Source: Anseranas semipalmata (Eukaryota; Chordata; Aves; Anseriformes; Anseranatidae). From it: a stretch of DNA of 64,000 nt. The stretch is from positions 1,636,226 to 1,700,225 of the forward strand of contig VXAA01005247.1 in the NCBI GenBank assembly GCA_013399115.1. The letters are read 5' to 3'. The translations under genes were made by a program, and so were the position numbers. The notes under the pieces are model-generated. The model saw only the letters and a list, made by a program, of their open reading frames with translations, was not told where the DNA came from and did no database searches. Below are positions 14,446 to 29,349 of this stretch, in pieces (positions within the stretch are counted from its first letter, which is position 1; each line of letters opens with the position of its first letter).

Positions 14446-14656
14446 TTACTGCCATGGTGCTGCTGGTGTTTTATGTGACAGTGCCTGTCCTCATCTGCTG
14501 GCCAGACAGACTTCCAGCCCAGAGTACATCTCCTGAGTCACATCAGCCATCCTGGTGCGCAGCAGACGGCGGGTCGAGCACGGTGTGCTGCTGGAGCCAG
14601 CTCCCGGGGCAGGGTGTGGACACCTGGGAGCACAGCATCGCTGCAGGGACAAAATG
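14446..14656. other. Local GC-rich patch in intron 2
   Basis: About 210 bp are clearly richer in G+C than the surrounding intron and contain several CpGs (for example around GACGGCGGGTCGAGCACGG). A short open frame on the + strand crosses it (14361-14657) with a hydrophobic start (MVLLVFYVTVPVLICW), but no homologue is recognised. It may be a regulatory patch, a remnant of an old insertion, or nothing functional. Confidence 0.35.
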
Positions 14657-17600
14657 AGTTCGAAGTAATTCGGTTTGATTTGGGAAAAGAAATGGTGGAT
14701 GCTTGAACAGCTGAAATTTTCTGTGGAAAGCTAGTTCTTTTGTGTCAGAAGTATAGTTTCATGGCTTAGTGTTTTTGACCAGTCCAACTAGTTTCTCATA
14801 GCATGAATGATCTGTTTATAGTATTTCATTTTGTACTCTTAATGTTTTTTGGGGAAGAGAAAAATATCTTGCTTCACTTAGTCCATCCTAAATTCATTAA
14901 AGTCACTGGGAAGATTCATCATTACTTCACTGCGCTTCCCTCTGCTCCCTGCCAAATGTTATCCCTTCATCCCTCCAGCTATTCATCTGTGTATTTGAGC
15001 AGTAGCTTTCTTAATCTCATTGCCTGTTAGGTGTATGAGTATTGTGCTCCACTGAAGGTTATTGTCATAATAATCCTGATACTGTCTGCGTGTGCAACAT
15101 CCCCTTTTGTTCTTGTTACCACAGATGAATCTTCTACACAGCTTTTTTTTTTTTTTCCTTTTAGCTCATTAAAGCTTTCGAGTACCCGATTTTCTTCTGG
15201 TTACTGTCCTTTTCACATCTTACCTGCAGTATAATGCAACTTTTGTTTTGTTTGTGTTTGGGATAAAAGCAGAATAAGAGAGACTTGAGGCTGATTACTA
15301 AATTTAGCTATCTGTGAAAAAACTGTTTTCTTATACAAATTTTCCCCTATAAATACAAACGTCTCATGCCATAAAGTAATGTGCTATTTAAATATGGTAA
15401 TTAACGTGTGCTATAAATCGCTTGCTTATTTTTATCTTTTGAATGACATTCCTATTTGAAGTCCATGTGCAGATAGTATTTATTTAAATAGTTGTTTCTT
15501 TGATCCATAAGAAGTTGCTACATGCTTAAAGACGCTCTTACTGAAAAGTTACTTGACAGTTTTGGGATGAAAACAATGTCATGTATTTTCATATTTCACA
15601 TTGTCCATTTCCCCAGTGAGACTCTTGAGTTCATACAGCTTTGTGTCTGTTTTAAGAATTTGAATGTTATGGATTCTGATTTATGGCTATTTTTATACTT
15701 TTTGACATACATACAAACAAACTTCCATAGAGTGCGCAAAGCATTCCTTTAGAAAACTCTAGGCTAATGAAGAAAGGAAATAAACCAGTCAGGTTAAATA
15801 CTAGAGAGAGATTTTTAATTGCTAGAGAGGTAATTTAACAGGAGTTGCATATCACTGAAATTGTCTATATGATGTGATACCTGTCAGTTGTGCGGGAAGG
15901 AATGTAATTACTACAGTTAACAGCAGGCAGGGCAGCATTAATTGTATGTTCTCTTGTCTCTTTATGAATTATTCTAGCTACTTAAATCCCTCCTCTTTTG
16001 CATTGTGTTAGGTAAATTATACCCCAAGAGGCATTCTGGGAGTAAGCTGTGACCACTGTTTACACAGTTTATACTGCCTCAAATAGAAGGGCTGAACTTG
16101 ATCTCAAAGCAAGAAGGTTGAAGTGGAAGAGGTGGTAGAAACATGAACAAAACATCATGCAAAAATTCTGCTTCTTAGAGGAAAAATTGCCCTATTCTAT
16201 ACCTGGCACTTCAATAAAATCCAAAACTATTTTCTGCAGTGTAGAAGAAAGTAATATACTGTAACGTTCTTTTTCAGCAGTTACCTCTTATAATTTGTAA
16301 ACCAAGCAGACGTGACTGAGTGACTGTACAAGAGTTGCGAAGTAGGTTTTTCTGACATGGTAAAGCAACTTGCTGACCTTAATCTAATAAAACATTAACT
16401 AGTTTTTAATAGTGGTTGGGATGTCAGGGAATGCATCTGGTTTTGAGGATTCATGGCAGGGGCCATGGGGGTGGTGCTTAGGTCACTTATTTGTCATTTA
16501 AATAGCAGACTAGCTGAACCTACAAACTCTCAGCTGGACTGTGGTTGTAAGGATGGTGTATAGATATGATCCTCTGCTGACAAGTTCAACACAGATTTGA
16601 TTCACAATCCTGCTCATCTGAAGCTGAGAAGTAGCTGAACGGCATAAATGCGAACATTTGAGATGTACTTGCTCCTAGTTATGTCAGTCCCTTTTAGGTT
16701 CAGTACAGGTTCAAAACACGTAAATCAGCTGCATGTTCTCTCTTTGCACACACAGTTGCTGCTTACTCCAATTTTAATTTGCTAGCCAGAAAAATTACCT
16801 TTTATGTGTGAGTAATTAAGAAAGCTGTGAATTTTGGAATTTCATATGGCTGCTCACTCATAGTGATGCTTGGACTGTGCAATTTCATTAAAACATGTAG
16901 AATTCAAGTTCCAAGCATAATACCTACTTGCAAAGTCCCTACAGAGCTCATCTTGCAGTAAGCCTAAATGAAACTGAACATTGCTGATTTCAACATCATG
17001 TTGAGATGCATCTTTCCCTGTAAATGCTGACTGCCAAACGAGAAGCTAATGCCTCCCTGTTGCCTTTACATTCATTTTTGTAGGCTAACTTAATGTTACA
17101 AAATCTGGAAAACTTGAAGTCTAACTGTAATGTATATAGTTATATCTTTGCTAAGAGGTAGTGATTGGAGCTTGAGATACAAATGCTCAGCTGTTAGGCT
17201 GGTGAGTAGGATGTTTGCCTTCCCTCAAAGGACTAGGGAAGGTCTACACAGGACAGGGTAGTGCATGAGGAAGTCACGTAAGCTTCTAAATAACCAGTTC
17301 AGCACTAATAACAATAGAGACTTGCACATGTGTCCAGTGTATGTAAGTGCATGTGGCGCTCTATCTTTTAACCAATTGAAAAGTGCCTCTTTCCTTACTA
17401 AATTTGGTAGTCTTTTGCATCCTCTTTGCAGGATTTAAAGAGGTAGTCATATGGCTTAAGGAACATCACATTTTGTATTCTTTAGCTTTGAACTTCTCAG
17501 TGGTTGGCCTCATTACAGACTGCTTGGTCACAATTATACAGTGTTTGGTATGCTACCCACCAAACTATTCTGAATAAAATCCTCTGTGACAAATCAGATG

Positions 17601-18928
17601 CTGAATTGATTCAAACGAAATGCTTGGGCAAAGCTGTGTAAGCCTTTCCAAATTCACAGAAAAAGAGAGGTGAGAAAGACTGGAGCAGTCGAGGGGAACA
17701 GCTGGATGGCTGCACACAGCAGCCTGCAATGGGCAGGAGCTTCTCATGCTTCCACGTGGGCTGTTGTGAGAGCATGTGTCCCCAGCTTTCCTGGAGCTTC
17801 AGCAGCAGCTCAGCAGTTCGTGAGCTCAGCTTTCTTCAAGGAGCTGAAGAGTTTTTGCAGATAGCACAGGAAGTTCGTAGTCCACTAGTAACTGTAGGTG
17901 TTAGGGAGCCTTTTTTTGTTTTCTGCCAATATCAGCACTTTATTCTGAAATGCAAGTTGTAACTGCAATTGAATGAATGAATTATTAAATTTAGTAATTT
18001 TTGTAACAGTGGGTTAAAATATAATCGCTAATCTATTAGTGTACACTATTTCTCATTTAATGATCAACTACTATTTTGGAATAAAATGATAGATGGTATT
18101 ATCACATGCTGCAAGATATCCAAGGGGCTCACTTGCTCACTCAGCTCACATGCTGAGTGTGGGGAAACTTCAAAACCTTTAGTTAAGTTACAAGGGTTAT
18201 CTTTGAGAATTATGTGAAAGCATGAAATGGAATACAACTTTTTTTTTTTGCTAAAGTCATGGCTTCCTTTGGTGACTGAAGATTGTTTTTAAAAACAAGT
18301 GTAACTATATCCTGTCTTCTGTGAGACATGGACAAGTCTCATAGCATTTGAGATCTGCATAGCTGTTCTGTTGGCTTTACTTGCATTTTACTACACTGTA
18401 AACCAGTGAGTAAAATCAGGAGTACTATCTAGTGCTTCTTACTGTAACTGCGTAGCCCTGTAATGTGGTATTGCTATTGCTAATGACAAGCCATAAGCTG
18501 TGTACAGTTTGCAAGGCCTTGGGATGGAGGCTTGTCAGGCTTCCTCTTTCTGAACTTTTCTTACCTGTTTGCAACTTTAGTTTACATGGTTTAGCTGTAA
18601 CAGCATTTTTTTTTTTTTTGTAATTGACCAGGTATCTGTGGCTAATTAGTTTTATTTCTGTTTATTTTTGTGTAATAGCACCACGTTTTTATAATGTAAT
18701 GATACAGTGTAGAGAAATACAGACCTGTTATGATAACACAGGCTTTGCAAAGTGGCAAAATAAGATGTGGTGTAGCTGACTACAGGTCTGGGGTGATAAG
18801 AGATGGGGTACAGGCTTGGTTCTGGAGGTTCATGGCTTTGAATAACTCACAAAGGGTCAGATAAAGAATTGCAAACCAAGAGCTGGATAAAACTATTTTA
18901 GGACTAATGAAGAGAGCCAAGAACTGGT

Positions 18929-19008
18929 ATCTAACATCGGTAAAAGGTAAATCTAACAAAGGTAAAAGGTAATCTAACATCGGTAAAATTTGCTATATAT
19001 AGCAAATT
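18929..19008. repeat. 21-bp tandem repeat followed by a 22-bp perfect palindrome
   Basis: Three head-to-tail copies of a unit beginning ATCTAACATCGGTAAAAGG occur at 18929, 18951 and 18972. The middle copy has AAA in place of TCG and the third copy is cut short. The third copy runs into a palindrome at 18987-19008 with half-site AATTTGCTATA and no spacer. All 11 base pairs match. Confidence 0.85.
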
Positions 19009-19969
19009 CAGATCAACATGGATCTGTGGACCAGTTTTTAAAAAAATAATTAAAAAAAAAATGTAAATTTTAGGATGGAGTGAGGAAGATGAAACCATCA
19101 ACAAGAACATCATATTTTCAGCAAAGGACTCCACAAGCTGGTGACTCACTTTAACAACCTAGACCAGAATGAAACTGCAAACTGTAGGCCCCAGGAGAGC
19201 AGTAGAAGGATGAGTGTAACACCAGGAAAAGGGGTAGAAATGAAGAAATACGTGTATAAAAAATTTAACTGCATTATTATTGAAACATTTGTATATACAG
19301 ATTCTTTCCTTTTTCTGTAATAATTAAATCTGGAATAATGAATTTTTTATTAGATTGTTAAGATTATGGTTATATTGGCAATTTGGTCTTGGCTTTGCAT
19401 CTATTTGTATATATAAACTGTACTTTTCTGCTTGCCTGTAAACAAGATTTTGAGCATAATGTTGCTGGTAACCTAGGTTGATGCAAACACCTAACAAGCA
19501 TGACTGCTGCTTTCCTGAAGCTCAGTTTCTGTAACTCCAGAAGGTTTCTGAGGTGTGTGCTCTTCTGCAGGAGGTCGATATTGGGAATTTTTAACCCACT
19601 CCTTTTTTATTTTATTTTTTTGTTATGAAACCACAGTGACTACACTGAGAGCATTCCCTACTTGAAAATGTCTTTTTGTTCTTGTAAAAAATAGTTTCTT
19701 TTGTATATAAATAAAGAAATAGGCTTATGTTGGGGAGTGAAGGATCTTAAATAAAATATTGTCCTTTTTCTACTTCAGTTCAAGAGGGAAAATCAATTTT
19801 TGTTTTTTCAACTGCAAAGAAAGATCAAAAGGAAAAACTGACAATCTAAACAAAGGGCAAGGTGATACGGGCTGCTTGCACTCCTGCTGTTCCCTGGTGT
19901 GCTTCATGCAGGCACTTTTCCAAGCAGAATACATTTACAGAAGAATCAAATTGTTGTGTGTTTTTTTTT

Positions 19970-19990
19970 TGTTTGTTTGTTTGTTTGTTG
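19970..19990. repeat. Poly(T)/(GTTT)n simple repeat
   Basis: A T run is followed by several GTTT units. This is an ordinary microsatellite of the type often found at A-rich tails on the opposite strand. No associated element could be recognised next to it. Confidence 0.8.
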
Positions 19991-22900
19991 TTTTTCTTTT
20001 CCCTATGAATCAACGAGGTTAGGAGTAAAAGTGACCTGAATATAGAAGTCAAAAAATGCTACTTTATATTTTGTGGACTTCTTTGGTACTAACATAGGCA
20101 ATAGTGCTCAGATGCGTCAGGATTCTCATTACAGAATACTTGCATTATAAAGAATTATTATTGATTTTACTTTTTTAGAACTGGCCCAAACTATCAGTTT
20201 TTAAGTGCATTACATAATCCATTTAATATTCAGTCCCATGTACAGCTAGGGTACTCTTATTCTTACTTAAATGCCTTGCTGGATATGTATTTGAATTGTC
20301 ATATAAAAGCTGTGTTGGGAAACTTTATGGAGATTGGCTTTTCTGCTTTGTATTGAATCATATTTTTATCTTTAATAATAAAACATGATTTATTCTTCCA
20401 AGCACATATTTACAAGAGGAGGAGATTAAATTGTCAGCAGGAAAAACAGAAAAGAGAGTGAAAACTTTCTCAAAAAAAAAAAAAAAAAGCCCCAAACTGA
20501 AAACCAACTTTGACCTTTTACAAAGTGTATTAATTATTTTCTGCATAAAATACAAATAAATAGGTATGGTAAACTTTTGCTTAACCTATGAGTTTGGAAA
20601 GTAGTTTTTTTTTTTAACTGTGAAATACTGCAGCTAGAAGTCATCTTTCACATATTTTTTGTGCACAAATGAGTCTGGCCACGTAATTGGGCCCTGTGAC
20701 TTTAGGACCCTACAGACTGTAAGGTGCATGTTCAACTGTGTGTGGCTGAATTGCTTTGTTGGGTTGTGAATACTAGAAGTAATGGGAAGATACCCATTGA
20801 ACTTATGATTTGTATTATTTTTTATAGTAATTCAGCATGTCTGAGAGTGTAAGAAGTGCCAACTGCAAGTAAAAAATGACTTTAATGTATTTCCACTTTT
20901 TGGAGTGGATTATTGTATAGACAACACTTTTGTAGCCACACAATATGTTAATTCAATGGATACTATAAGCATCAAAAATAAACAGGCTGATTCTGACTTC
21001 AGGTGCATCTTTGCAGGAAAATACTATTTTTTTTAATGTATTTTTTTTTGTATTTGTATGTTTGTGTCTTTACCCGTGCAGGCAGAACGTGTTTACACTT
21101 GGGACTCCATACTTTAGCATCTTGGCATGGTAAAGGTTCAAGTAACTATCTACAGAATGCTCATTTCAAATACAGATGGTCTGAAGTTTCAAAACTAACA
21201 ATTTTAGCTGGCAGCTATTGGGTATTCTGCAGAGTCTGATGTTTTCAGAGAAGGATACTCTGCACTGTAGCATTTGAAAAACAGAACCTTTATAAAAGGC
21301 TTCCAAATGGTTGTCACAGATTATGAGTGATTTATAAAGTTTAGCCTGTGATTTTTATTTTATTTTATTTTTTATCCAGACTTCCTCAAGCACTGGGAAA
21401 CTCCATGTCCCCCTTCATCAAGTCAGGAGTGTCAAAGGAAAGCTTTGAAAGCAAATCCATAGACTGTAAATTTGAATGCTTATGTAATAGCTTTGCAAGG
21501 CTGAGGTCAATATTATAAGCAATAGAAGTCTGGCTGTGTTTGATCTATGTAGATTATGAACCACTTTAAACTACTTGTAGCTTGTTTAATGCAGAATTAA
21601 ATCTCAATTTTTGCTGACTGTTCTGAATTAGGTGAATGATAAGAAACCATGTAGAAAAATGATAATACTAATGAAATGTGTGTGATCTTCTAACTGCTAA
21701 TTTGCAAGATTTTTCTTTCTTTGTCCATTCACTTAATTGGTTGTGTAACAGGATAGTTCCTTGGAGATGTCAACAGAAGGTTGCCAGCTCTACCCACCAA
21801 GTCTGCAGTGTCACAGGAGTGGTATTGCAGTACTTCATCACTTCACTCCTTGGATGGGAGAGCAGAAGTTTGCAGTAGCTCTCTGGTGAAAGTAATCCAC
21901 TCTTAATTTTTAGTTTTATTTTTTGCCCTATTTCTTTCATTAGGCTAGGAGAGTTGAGAGCTTCATGAAAAGTTTATTGCATATGGCACACATCACTAAC
22001 GTGGATGGCCAAGGTCAGAGCCTCAGGTGTCTTGTTCTCTCCATCAACACCTTTTCTGCAGTGCTGGCTGAAGCTTTTCTCTAGAGCTGCACTATACAGA
22101 GCCATGAAGTGTCCTGCTCCTAGGGGAAATTACTTTATTTCGCAAAATGGTTCAGGTTCTTCACTCTGATATTATTTTCTTGCTTCCATGTTTCTTTTCC
22201 CTCTGCCATTTTCCTAGGTTACAAGCACACAAGCAGTGCTTCTCCCTGGGGATGGCGGACCTTTCTGCCTTGTTCTGTCATCTTCTCATTTGGCCTTTTG
22301 GGATACCATACAGGCTGCCTTGGAGGGTGGAGCATTTCATTTTACACAGGCCATTATTCTGTGATAAACTATGGTTTTATATAAAACTATTTCCTTTCTA
22401 ATAATGTTTTCTGTGCTGAAAACCAGGAAATTGTTGATATTTCAACTTTGCTGCAGGCTGCCAGTGAGCAGGACCTAAACTCACTTTATTTGCTGCTGCT
22501 TAAAAAGTTCCTGTTGCAGATGCAGACTTGGTTCTGCAAGAGTCAGCTGAGGTAATATCAGAAAAGCAGTTTGTGTTAGTCAATTGAAAGAAAGAACATG
22601 ACTGTAGATGTTCAGTTTCAGATCAGTAGTGTAATAAAGTAAAAGAAAATTGTGTATGTTATCTGATTTCATTTCTCATGTATCCAATATGTTCCTCTTT
22701 CAAATTCTAGTCTAGAGGCTGTATATCCGATTTGCTTTGAAGAAAATCTGTTGATATCAGAATGGCTGTGTTTGTGACAAATTTGAAAAAGTCTTCCCTT
22801 GTGAAACAATAGAAATTTGTGTATAAAACGGAGGAAAAGAATAGATTGTGTTAGAAAAGCAAGTGCCAAGAAAGAAAATAAGGAATGATTTAGATTCATA

Positions 22901-25900
22901 TGGGTTTGTTTAGGATGCGTGCTAGAGATAACATTTTTGGGGGGAGAAAATTGGAAAATGATGAGTTTGGTTGATAATTACTTTTATAAACTTGATTTAA
23001 ATGAAATCAATTATAGGTCTTAAAAATGTCTCTTTGGGATAGATGACTGTACACCAAGACATACATTTTTAGTAGCAGTTTTGCCAGTGATTTAGCAGGT
23101 AAAACGCCGCTTTTCAGTATTTCTTAGTAGTTAAAATACTAACGATGATTATAATACGCCACTGATATACAAAGAGTATCTTCTATACTCCTTTTAGTTA
23201 ATGTTTTTTTGTACTGTAGAACCATTTTTTATTTTTACTGTGGAATTCTTAAAAGTCAGCTGTTGGCACTGTATTACCCTTTTATGCTTGGGACCATATT
23301 AACATCCAAAAAGAGTGTTACTGATTCTGGCTTTGCAGTGTAAGCAAAGGATTTGCTTTCTCCTCTCCCCTCTGTCCCCAGCCAGTTAACTTGTTACAGT
23401 ACGATTCTTACGAGAAGAGAGGATGAGTGTGAAGGTGTATATCCAGGGTGAATCGGATCATAAATTCAGTTCTTAAAATTACCTCGTAGGAGGAGGATGG
23501 ACACTTTCCTGTGGTTTTACTGGTTAAGTAGAACTTGAAATATGAAACCCACTTGTTTCTTTGTAGATCAGATAATTAGTTACAGGCCTCTTAAGTATTA
23601 CCTGAAGGTATTTACTTAAGTCTATCTCGTTAATTCTCTCGAAAGACAGAAAATGTCTCTGTATGTGGGGTTACTTAGAAAATGGTTGTCTTTGTTCAGA
23701 CTTTATTTTCTCCAGCAAAATAATTTTGTTTAAATATACATGGAATTTTTAAAAGCAATTCTGAAGAGCAAAATGGACTAATTGTTATGACTGTCACTGA
23801 GGTAGTGTATCCTGCTAACAAGCTGTAGCTCTTTTCTTACAAGGAAGCATCTCTGGAGTGCTCTTTTGCACCAAAGTGGTTGCCAAATTTTCCATAGTAT
23901 TGTGTGTCATGTCCTAACTTTGAGTCGTGTAGACCATGTTGCTAGTTGTTGAAAATCTAAAGCAAATACCTGTATGAAATGCCTAGAATACCAAGGAAAG
24001 AAAACACAAGCAGTGGACCATGCGAGTTGACTTGCGTCCTGGTACGGATGCATGCTTCAAATGTATCAACTGCTATATTTATCTTTCCAGGAAAAAAAAA
24101 TCCCAGTTCCAGGGCTCACTTTCCTGTGTCTGCAGCGATGTACCTACAAGATCAGCGATTTAAACCAGATTGACTTTAATACAGAATTTGAGATATTCGC
24201 AACACGAAGATTCCCACATTGCTCAATAACATGCTTTTGTACAAAGAACACCCCATTTCTTACACTGTGACATATTATCTAGATGTATGTATGGACTCTT
24301 CCATAACTGAGCAAGAAAATATAGTATGTCTGGCATGATGCAGGTTGGTAAGATGTGCCACACCTACTTTGTAATATGTTTTGGAAGTGCAGATTTTGCA
24401 AAAAGATCATTACACTTGCAAGCAATATTGTTGAGCATTCTTTCCTCTCTTTTAATACCTAAACTTGTAAGGTGTCTGTACGTCAAATACTATCTGTAAG
24501 TGTTTATCTATCTATCTTAAGATAACACATTCCAAAATACTGTAGTATTTTCAGTCAGACCTGTAAAGTTCTTAGGTATGTGTCTTTCTTACTGAGTACT
24601 TTTTAGGTTGCATTAGCATTAACTGAGGTTACAGGCTTGAAGTTAATTGAATATTTCTGCATTATGCAAACAGCAGTTAAATTTAGATGATTTTTAATAG
24701 AATACACAAAGGAGAGCAATTTTTTCTCCTTTCTTGTCCCTTCACTTACCATAACTTTTATATTCTGTACTTTAAAACATGAATATTCTGTTTTAAGTTT
24801 TTAGATTAATGAAATCTTTATGCTGGTAGATCTACATATGTATGTATATATTATATATAAAACTAGTGCATAGATTGTTAGGGGAAAAAAATTCCTGTGG
24901 ATATGAATTTGAAAGGATGTTAAATTTCTTTCGCTTTGGCTTATCTTCAGTATAGCTTCAAAATATCTTTCCACAAAAGATGAATTTGACAAAATTGTAC
25001 TCATGAGAATTGACAGAGATCACAGTGTACGGTACTTTTGAATGCAAGAATTCAACAGATTTAAAAATAGGTATATTTTGAAAGGAATACAATCCCCATG
25101 ACTTTAAAATAACCTGTTGATGTCTAAGTTTTTAATATATTTTCTCCCGATTGCTCTTTGCTTAGCAAAATCTCTTCTTAATATTATCCCCAGGAGATGT
25201 GCAGATGATAGGAATCATTCATGTGGTGAGTGAACTTGTTTGGATCTGCATGTACTAGTGGTGGATACTGCTTTCCAGGTACCCAAGGCCAGTGTGTGCT
25301 CTGCAGGCTGGGTGCTCATGCCAAAGACAATAAAATATCTCTGCTCATCAGTTTGACTTCCAGTAGCGGGCAGTAGTAAAAGCAGTTATCCAAGGTGCTT
25401 CTAAGGAAACCTTCCCTTCTTATGTGTAGATATTACTCGAAAAACGTCCAATGAGGCAGGTAGCCCTGTTATTTCCATTTCACAGTAAGACACATTAAGA
25501 GTTTATCTAACTTTCTTCATGCCCTTGTGATCATGTGTATTTTTATGGTGGTGTTTTTTTGTGCATAAAAATTAGAAAATAGCTTTTAATTGTTACTTAG
25601 GAAGCACCATATGGCTCTGTAATTTTTGCTTTCCATGGAATGTGGAAAATGAAATTAATTGGAAATCACACTCAAAAATCTATTATTAAGCTAATAGAGC
25701 TAACAGCTTGCCCAGTGTCCTCATAGATAGTATGTTGTAACTGTGTATAGTAACAAGCAGCTCTTTATAAATGCATAAAGAAACCTAAGGGGGCAAAGAC
25801 AAGCTGAGACAAGAAGGGAGCCTGCATACACTGGTACAGTGCATGGTCGTGAATATTGTTAGCTCAGCAAGGAAGCTACTGGTTAAAATTAAGGACACTG

Positions 25901-28900
25901 TGTGTTTTGACAGCTGCTTTACAGTGTGATCTAAATCATTAATATTTTCTTCTATGTTCACAAACTGAAGGTTTGTCCCAGGGGATAAAAGGTTTTTATC
26001 CCGTCTTTTACTTTCCTCTTCCTTCATAAAGCTAACTTGTTTGTTTCATAAAGAAACTTGTTTGATCTTCACAAGTAAGTTGTTGGAGGCTTGTGTCTAT
26101 ATTGTGGCTTAGCTTTGATGAGTAGGGGTAGCAAAATTTAAAACTTGATGTTCTTTTTTCTTAACCTTTCCTAATATGCAGTGTGTCTTCCGAGCTGAAT
26201 CTCTAATGTTTGGATTCCACAAAACAATCAAAACTGAAGACTTTTTTTTAATTAAATGGCTTAAAAAAGGAAGAAATCACCAAGATGAAAGACTGAAAAA
26301 TAACCATAGTATGAAAAGCAAAGGGGGCTTTTTTTTTTTTTTTTTTGGCTTATCTGGAACATTCCCTAGCTTGCCTTTCTGCAATGTTTTTGAAAAGTGT
26401 CTGCAGATGGTGTGATATTAAGAAAAATATCATGGAGGGGAAAAAAAAAAAGAGAAAATATCTAAAGGTAATTATTTTCCTTAGTAGGCTAATTAATATT
26501 GGCAGGGGTGCATTGTTAGGGATGCATTCATGAATGGTTTTATGTTGAATGTCTCGGCTTACCACGTGCATATGAAGGAATTGTATAGGTTGGTTATCTT
26601 TATGGAGCTGTAAAAAGAATGTCGTTCAGGTAATAAATATTTGACACAATCTTCAGTACAAATTTTTTTTAGGCTTTGAATTTAAATTCACCAGTGTATC
26701 ATTGGTCAGTGAGTTGTCCTTTTTATGGAATAATTAAGTTTGAAATACTGAATGAGATAGATAGCAGATTCTTGTAATAGGTCTCCTCTTTAACCTTTTT
26801 ACAATATTTGATTATTTTGGCCATTGCTTTCTATTTCAGATGTGATAAGTAAACAAAAATAAGAGGAGGTTAATAGTACATCCTTTCTGTTGTTATTTGT
26901 GCTTAGTTTATTATTGGTATTAGCTTACATTAAATTATATACAGTTGTGCTTACCACAGATGAAACTTTGTCTGCCTGCAGTACTTAACGTTTACCAGTT
27001 GCCAGAGGGCTAAGATATTTATTTTTGTACTGCCTAATGCAGTAGTTTTTTATTCAATGAAAAGCTAGATACCATGAAAACTAACATCAGTAATCTGTTG
27101 AAGGATTTTAAGCAAACTGTGCTGAAGAATGTGTTCAGTAATAAATATGCTTGTTATTCTGGTTGCAGTGTTTCCTGTGTTTTGAATAGGTATTTCTCCA
27201 TTTGTTTTTTTGTATTTCATCATCTTGTCATTTTTAAGCCTTCATGTAGTGAGTTTTCTCTAGCTGTTTCAAACTTGGATGAGTAAGTTTTCTAGATTTG
27301 GGGATTTGGAAATGAATGAGCTTTTGCTCAGAAGTCAACCATTAGTCAACCTCAACTTAACAGGAATGAACCATCAGAACCAGTTCAGATCACTTTTATT
27401 CTCTGTGGTTTTTCTTTTCACTCTAGGTGAAATTCGTTGCTGTTCCAGATGGCCAGAGTCATACTTGTTCATCTCTTAAGCCCCACTTAACGTCTGCAAA
27501 AGAACTTCCATGTCACATAGCCTTGTGCAAGCCCTCTGCCCAGCAACTCTGCTCCTTAATTTTATTTCATCTGGATTTTAGTCCTGCTATCAGATGTCTG
27601 TTAGAAGCCATGCCTAAAAAAAGCATAATCATATTTTTAATGAGAATAGTATTTATTTTTATTGTGTAATCTGTGGCATTTTCTTTGCCAAAGAGAAAAT
27701 GCTTCTGTAAATGAAACTACACTTGGTAAATATTTTTCATCCAGATGTTTTCCAGATGATGACCAGTCTAGCATGATTTTCTTCAGAGGCTCAAAAAATT
27801 ATTTCGGGATTACAGCAAAAACTTTGTACTTAATTCTACCACCTAAGCTGGATAACAAATGGAGGACATTGCAGTACTGCTGGACTTGATTCAGATCAAA
27901 ATACTGCCAGATTTGCTGTTCCTTTGCATGGTTCTAGTTTTTGTGTGGATTTATTTATGTATGGTCTGAACAGCAGAAGGTGTGGTATCTAATGCAGCAC
28001 TACAGAATGAAACAAAACTACGGGCTATAAGGCTAAGAGGTAGACCAGAATTGTTGAATACTGTCTCTGGGAAGGAAACGTTAATTTTGCTAAAAATGTA
28101 AATTTTCAGCTAAGAGCTGTTAAGTATTTTTACCACTTTGGATAAAATGCAAGCAGTAGAAAAGTTTTAGGTCTGGAGTTCCATTGAGAAATTCTTCCTG
28201 AAACACGTCAAAACCCCAGTTAGTGAAATATTTATGCATGTCCTCAAATGCTAAGATGGCATTAGTGTATCCTTAAAATTAAGCAGATAATCAGCTGTTT
28301 TGATGAAAGTATCAGCATTGTGTTTCAGACTCATCACTAAAAATTACAGTAAAGAGAAGAAATGAATGCTGCTGATGTGATGTGGGGTGCCATGGAAGGA
28401 GGGAGGTGCCCTGAGGCTGGGGAGCACATGCACATCTTCAGCTCTCGGGTCACGTTGGGTCAGGGGCTTGGACCTGCTCCACTACTGCCAAACTTGTAGA
28501 AATTGGGTCTAAAGCCATTTGAGCTTCCCTTTTAGAGTGTGGCCCATTTTTGGTGCTTTTGAAGGGTGTTGATTTTGTATTCAGCAACCACAGTGCGATG
28601 TGCTCCAAATTTCTTTAACTTTTCCCTCTGTTTTAGTGCTTATCTTTTAAGGATCTTGCAAGGCACGGCAGGCCTGCATGTCAAGACTGTGCTTAGTAAA
28701 GGACTAATTAACAAATCTGTAGTTGAACTGGGTTCACCTTTTATGAGTATTACATTATGAATTTGTTAATACTTCAATAATGGTGGTGATGTTGCAGTTG
28801 TCTTTTATTTATTTGTGTTTTTGTTGTTTGTTTTTTACCATGTGAATTCCCTTCTTTCTTATTTAGGTTTCTTATTTTATGCTCCATGTTTAAAAATATC

Positions 28901-29322
28901 TTCTACTACATCTCTTTTATGCTTAAAAATAAATTATGGAAGATCTAATGCATGTTCCCCAGTTTTAATATTTTCTACACTAAGTATAAATTTTTCAAAG
29001 TAATCCCTGCAGTTCAGTAATGGATAAAAGTATCAGAATCAGTTGAAAGACTTTTTTTTTTTTTTTTTTTTTCCTGGCTTGTCTGCCTTATACATAATCA
29101 CAAAGAATGAAGTTCTGAAATCCTTCCAGGAAAACAGGTGCGTGTATTGTTGCAGCTAGGGGTGAGAGCAGTGTTGGTTCTTAATGACTGCTTGACTTCA
29201 ACACTACAGATTGCGTGAAACCTGTTCTCTGAATTGCATTAAAACAAATGGTGTTATGGTATTCAATCAAGAATTTTAGGACACAGTTGAACTGCCTGAG
29301 TCTGCTAACTTTGAAATATATT

Positions 29323-29349
29323 TATATATATATATATTAAAAAAAAAAA
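29323..29349. repeat. (TA)n followed by A run
   Basis: Seven TA dinucleotides (29323-29336) are followed by an A homopolymer (29339-29349). This is a simple AT-rich microsatellite. Confidence 0.85.
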
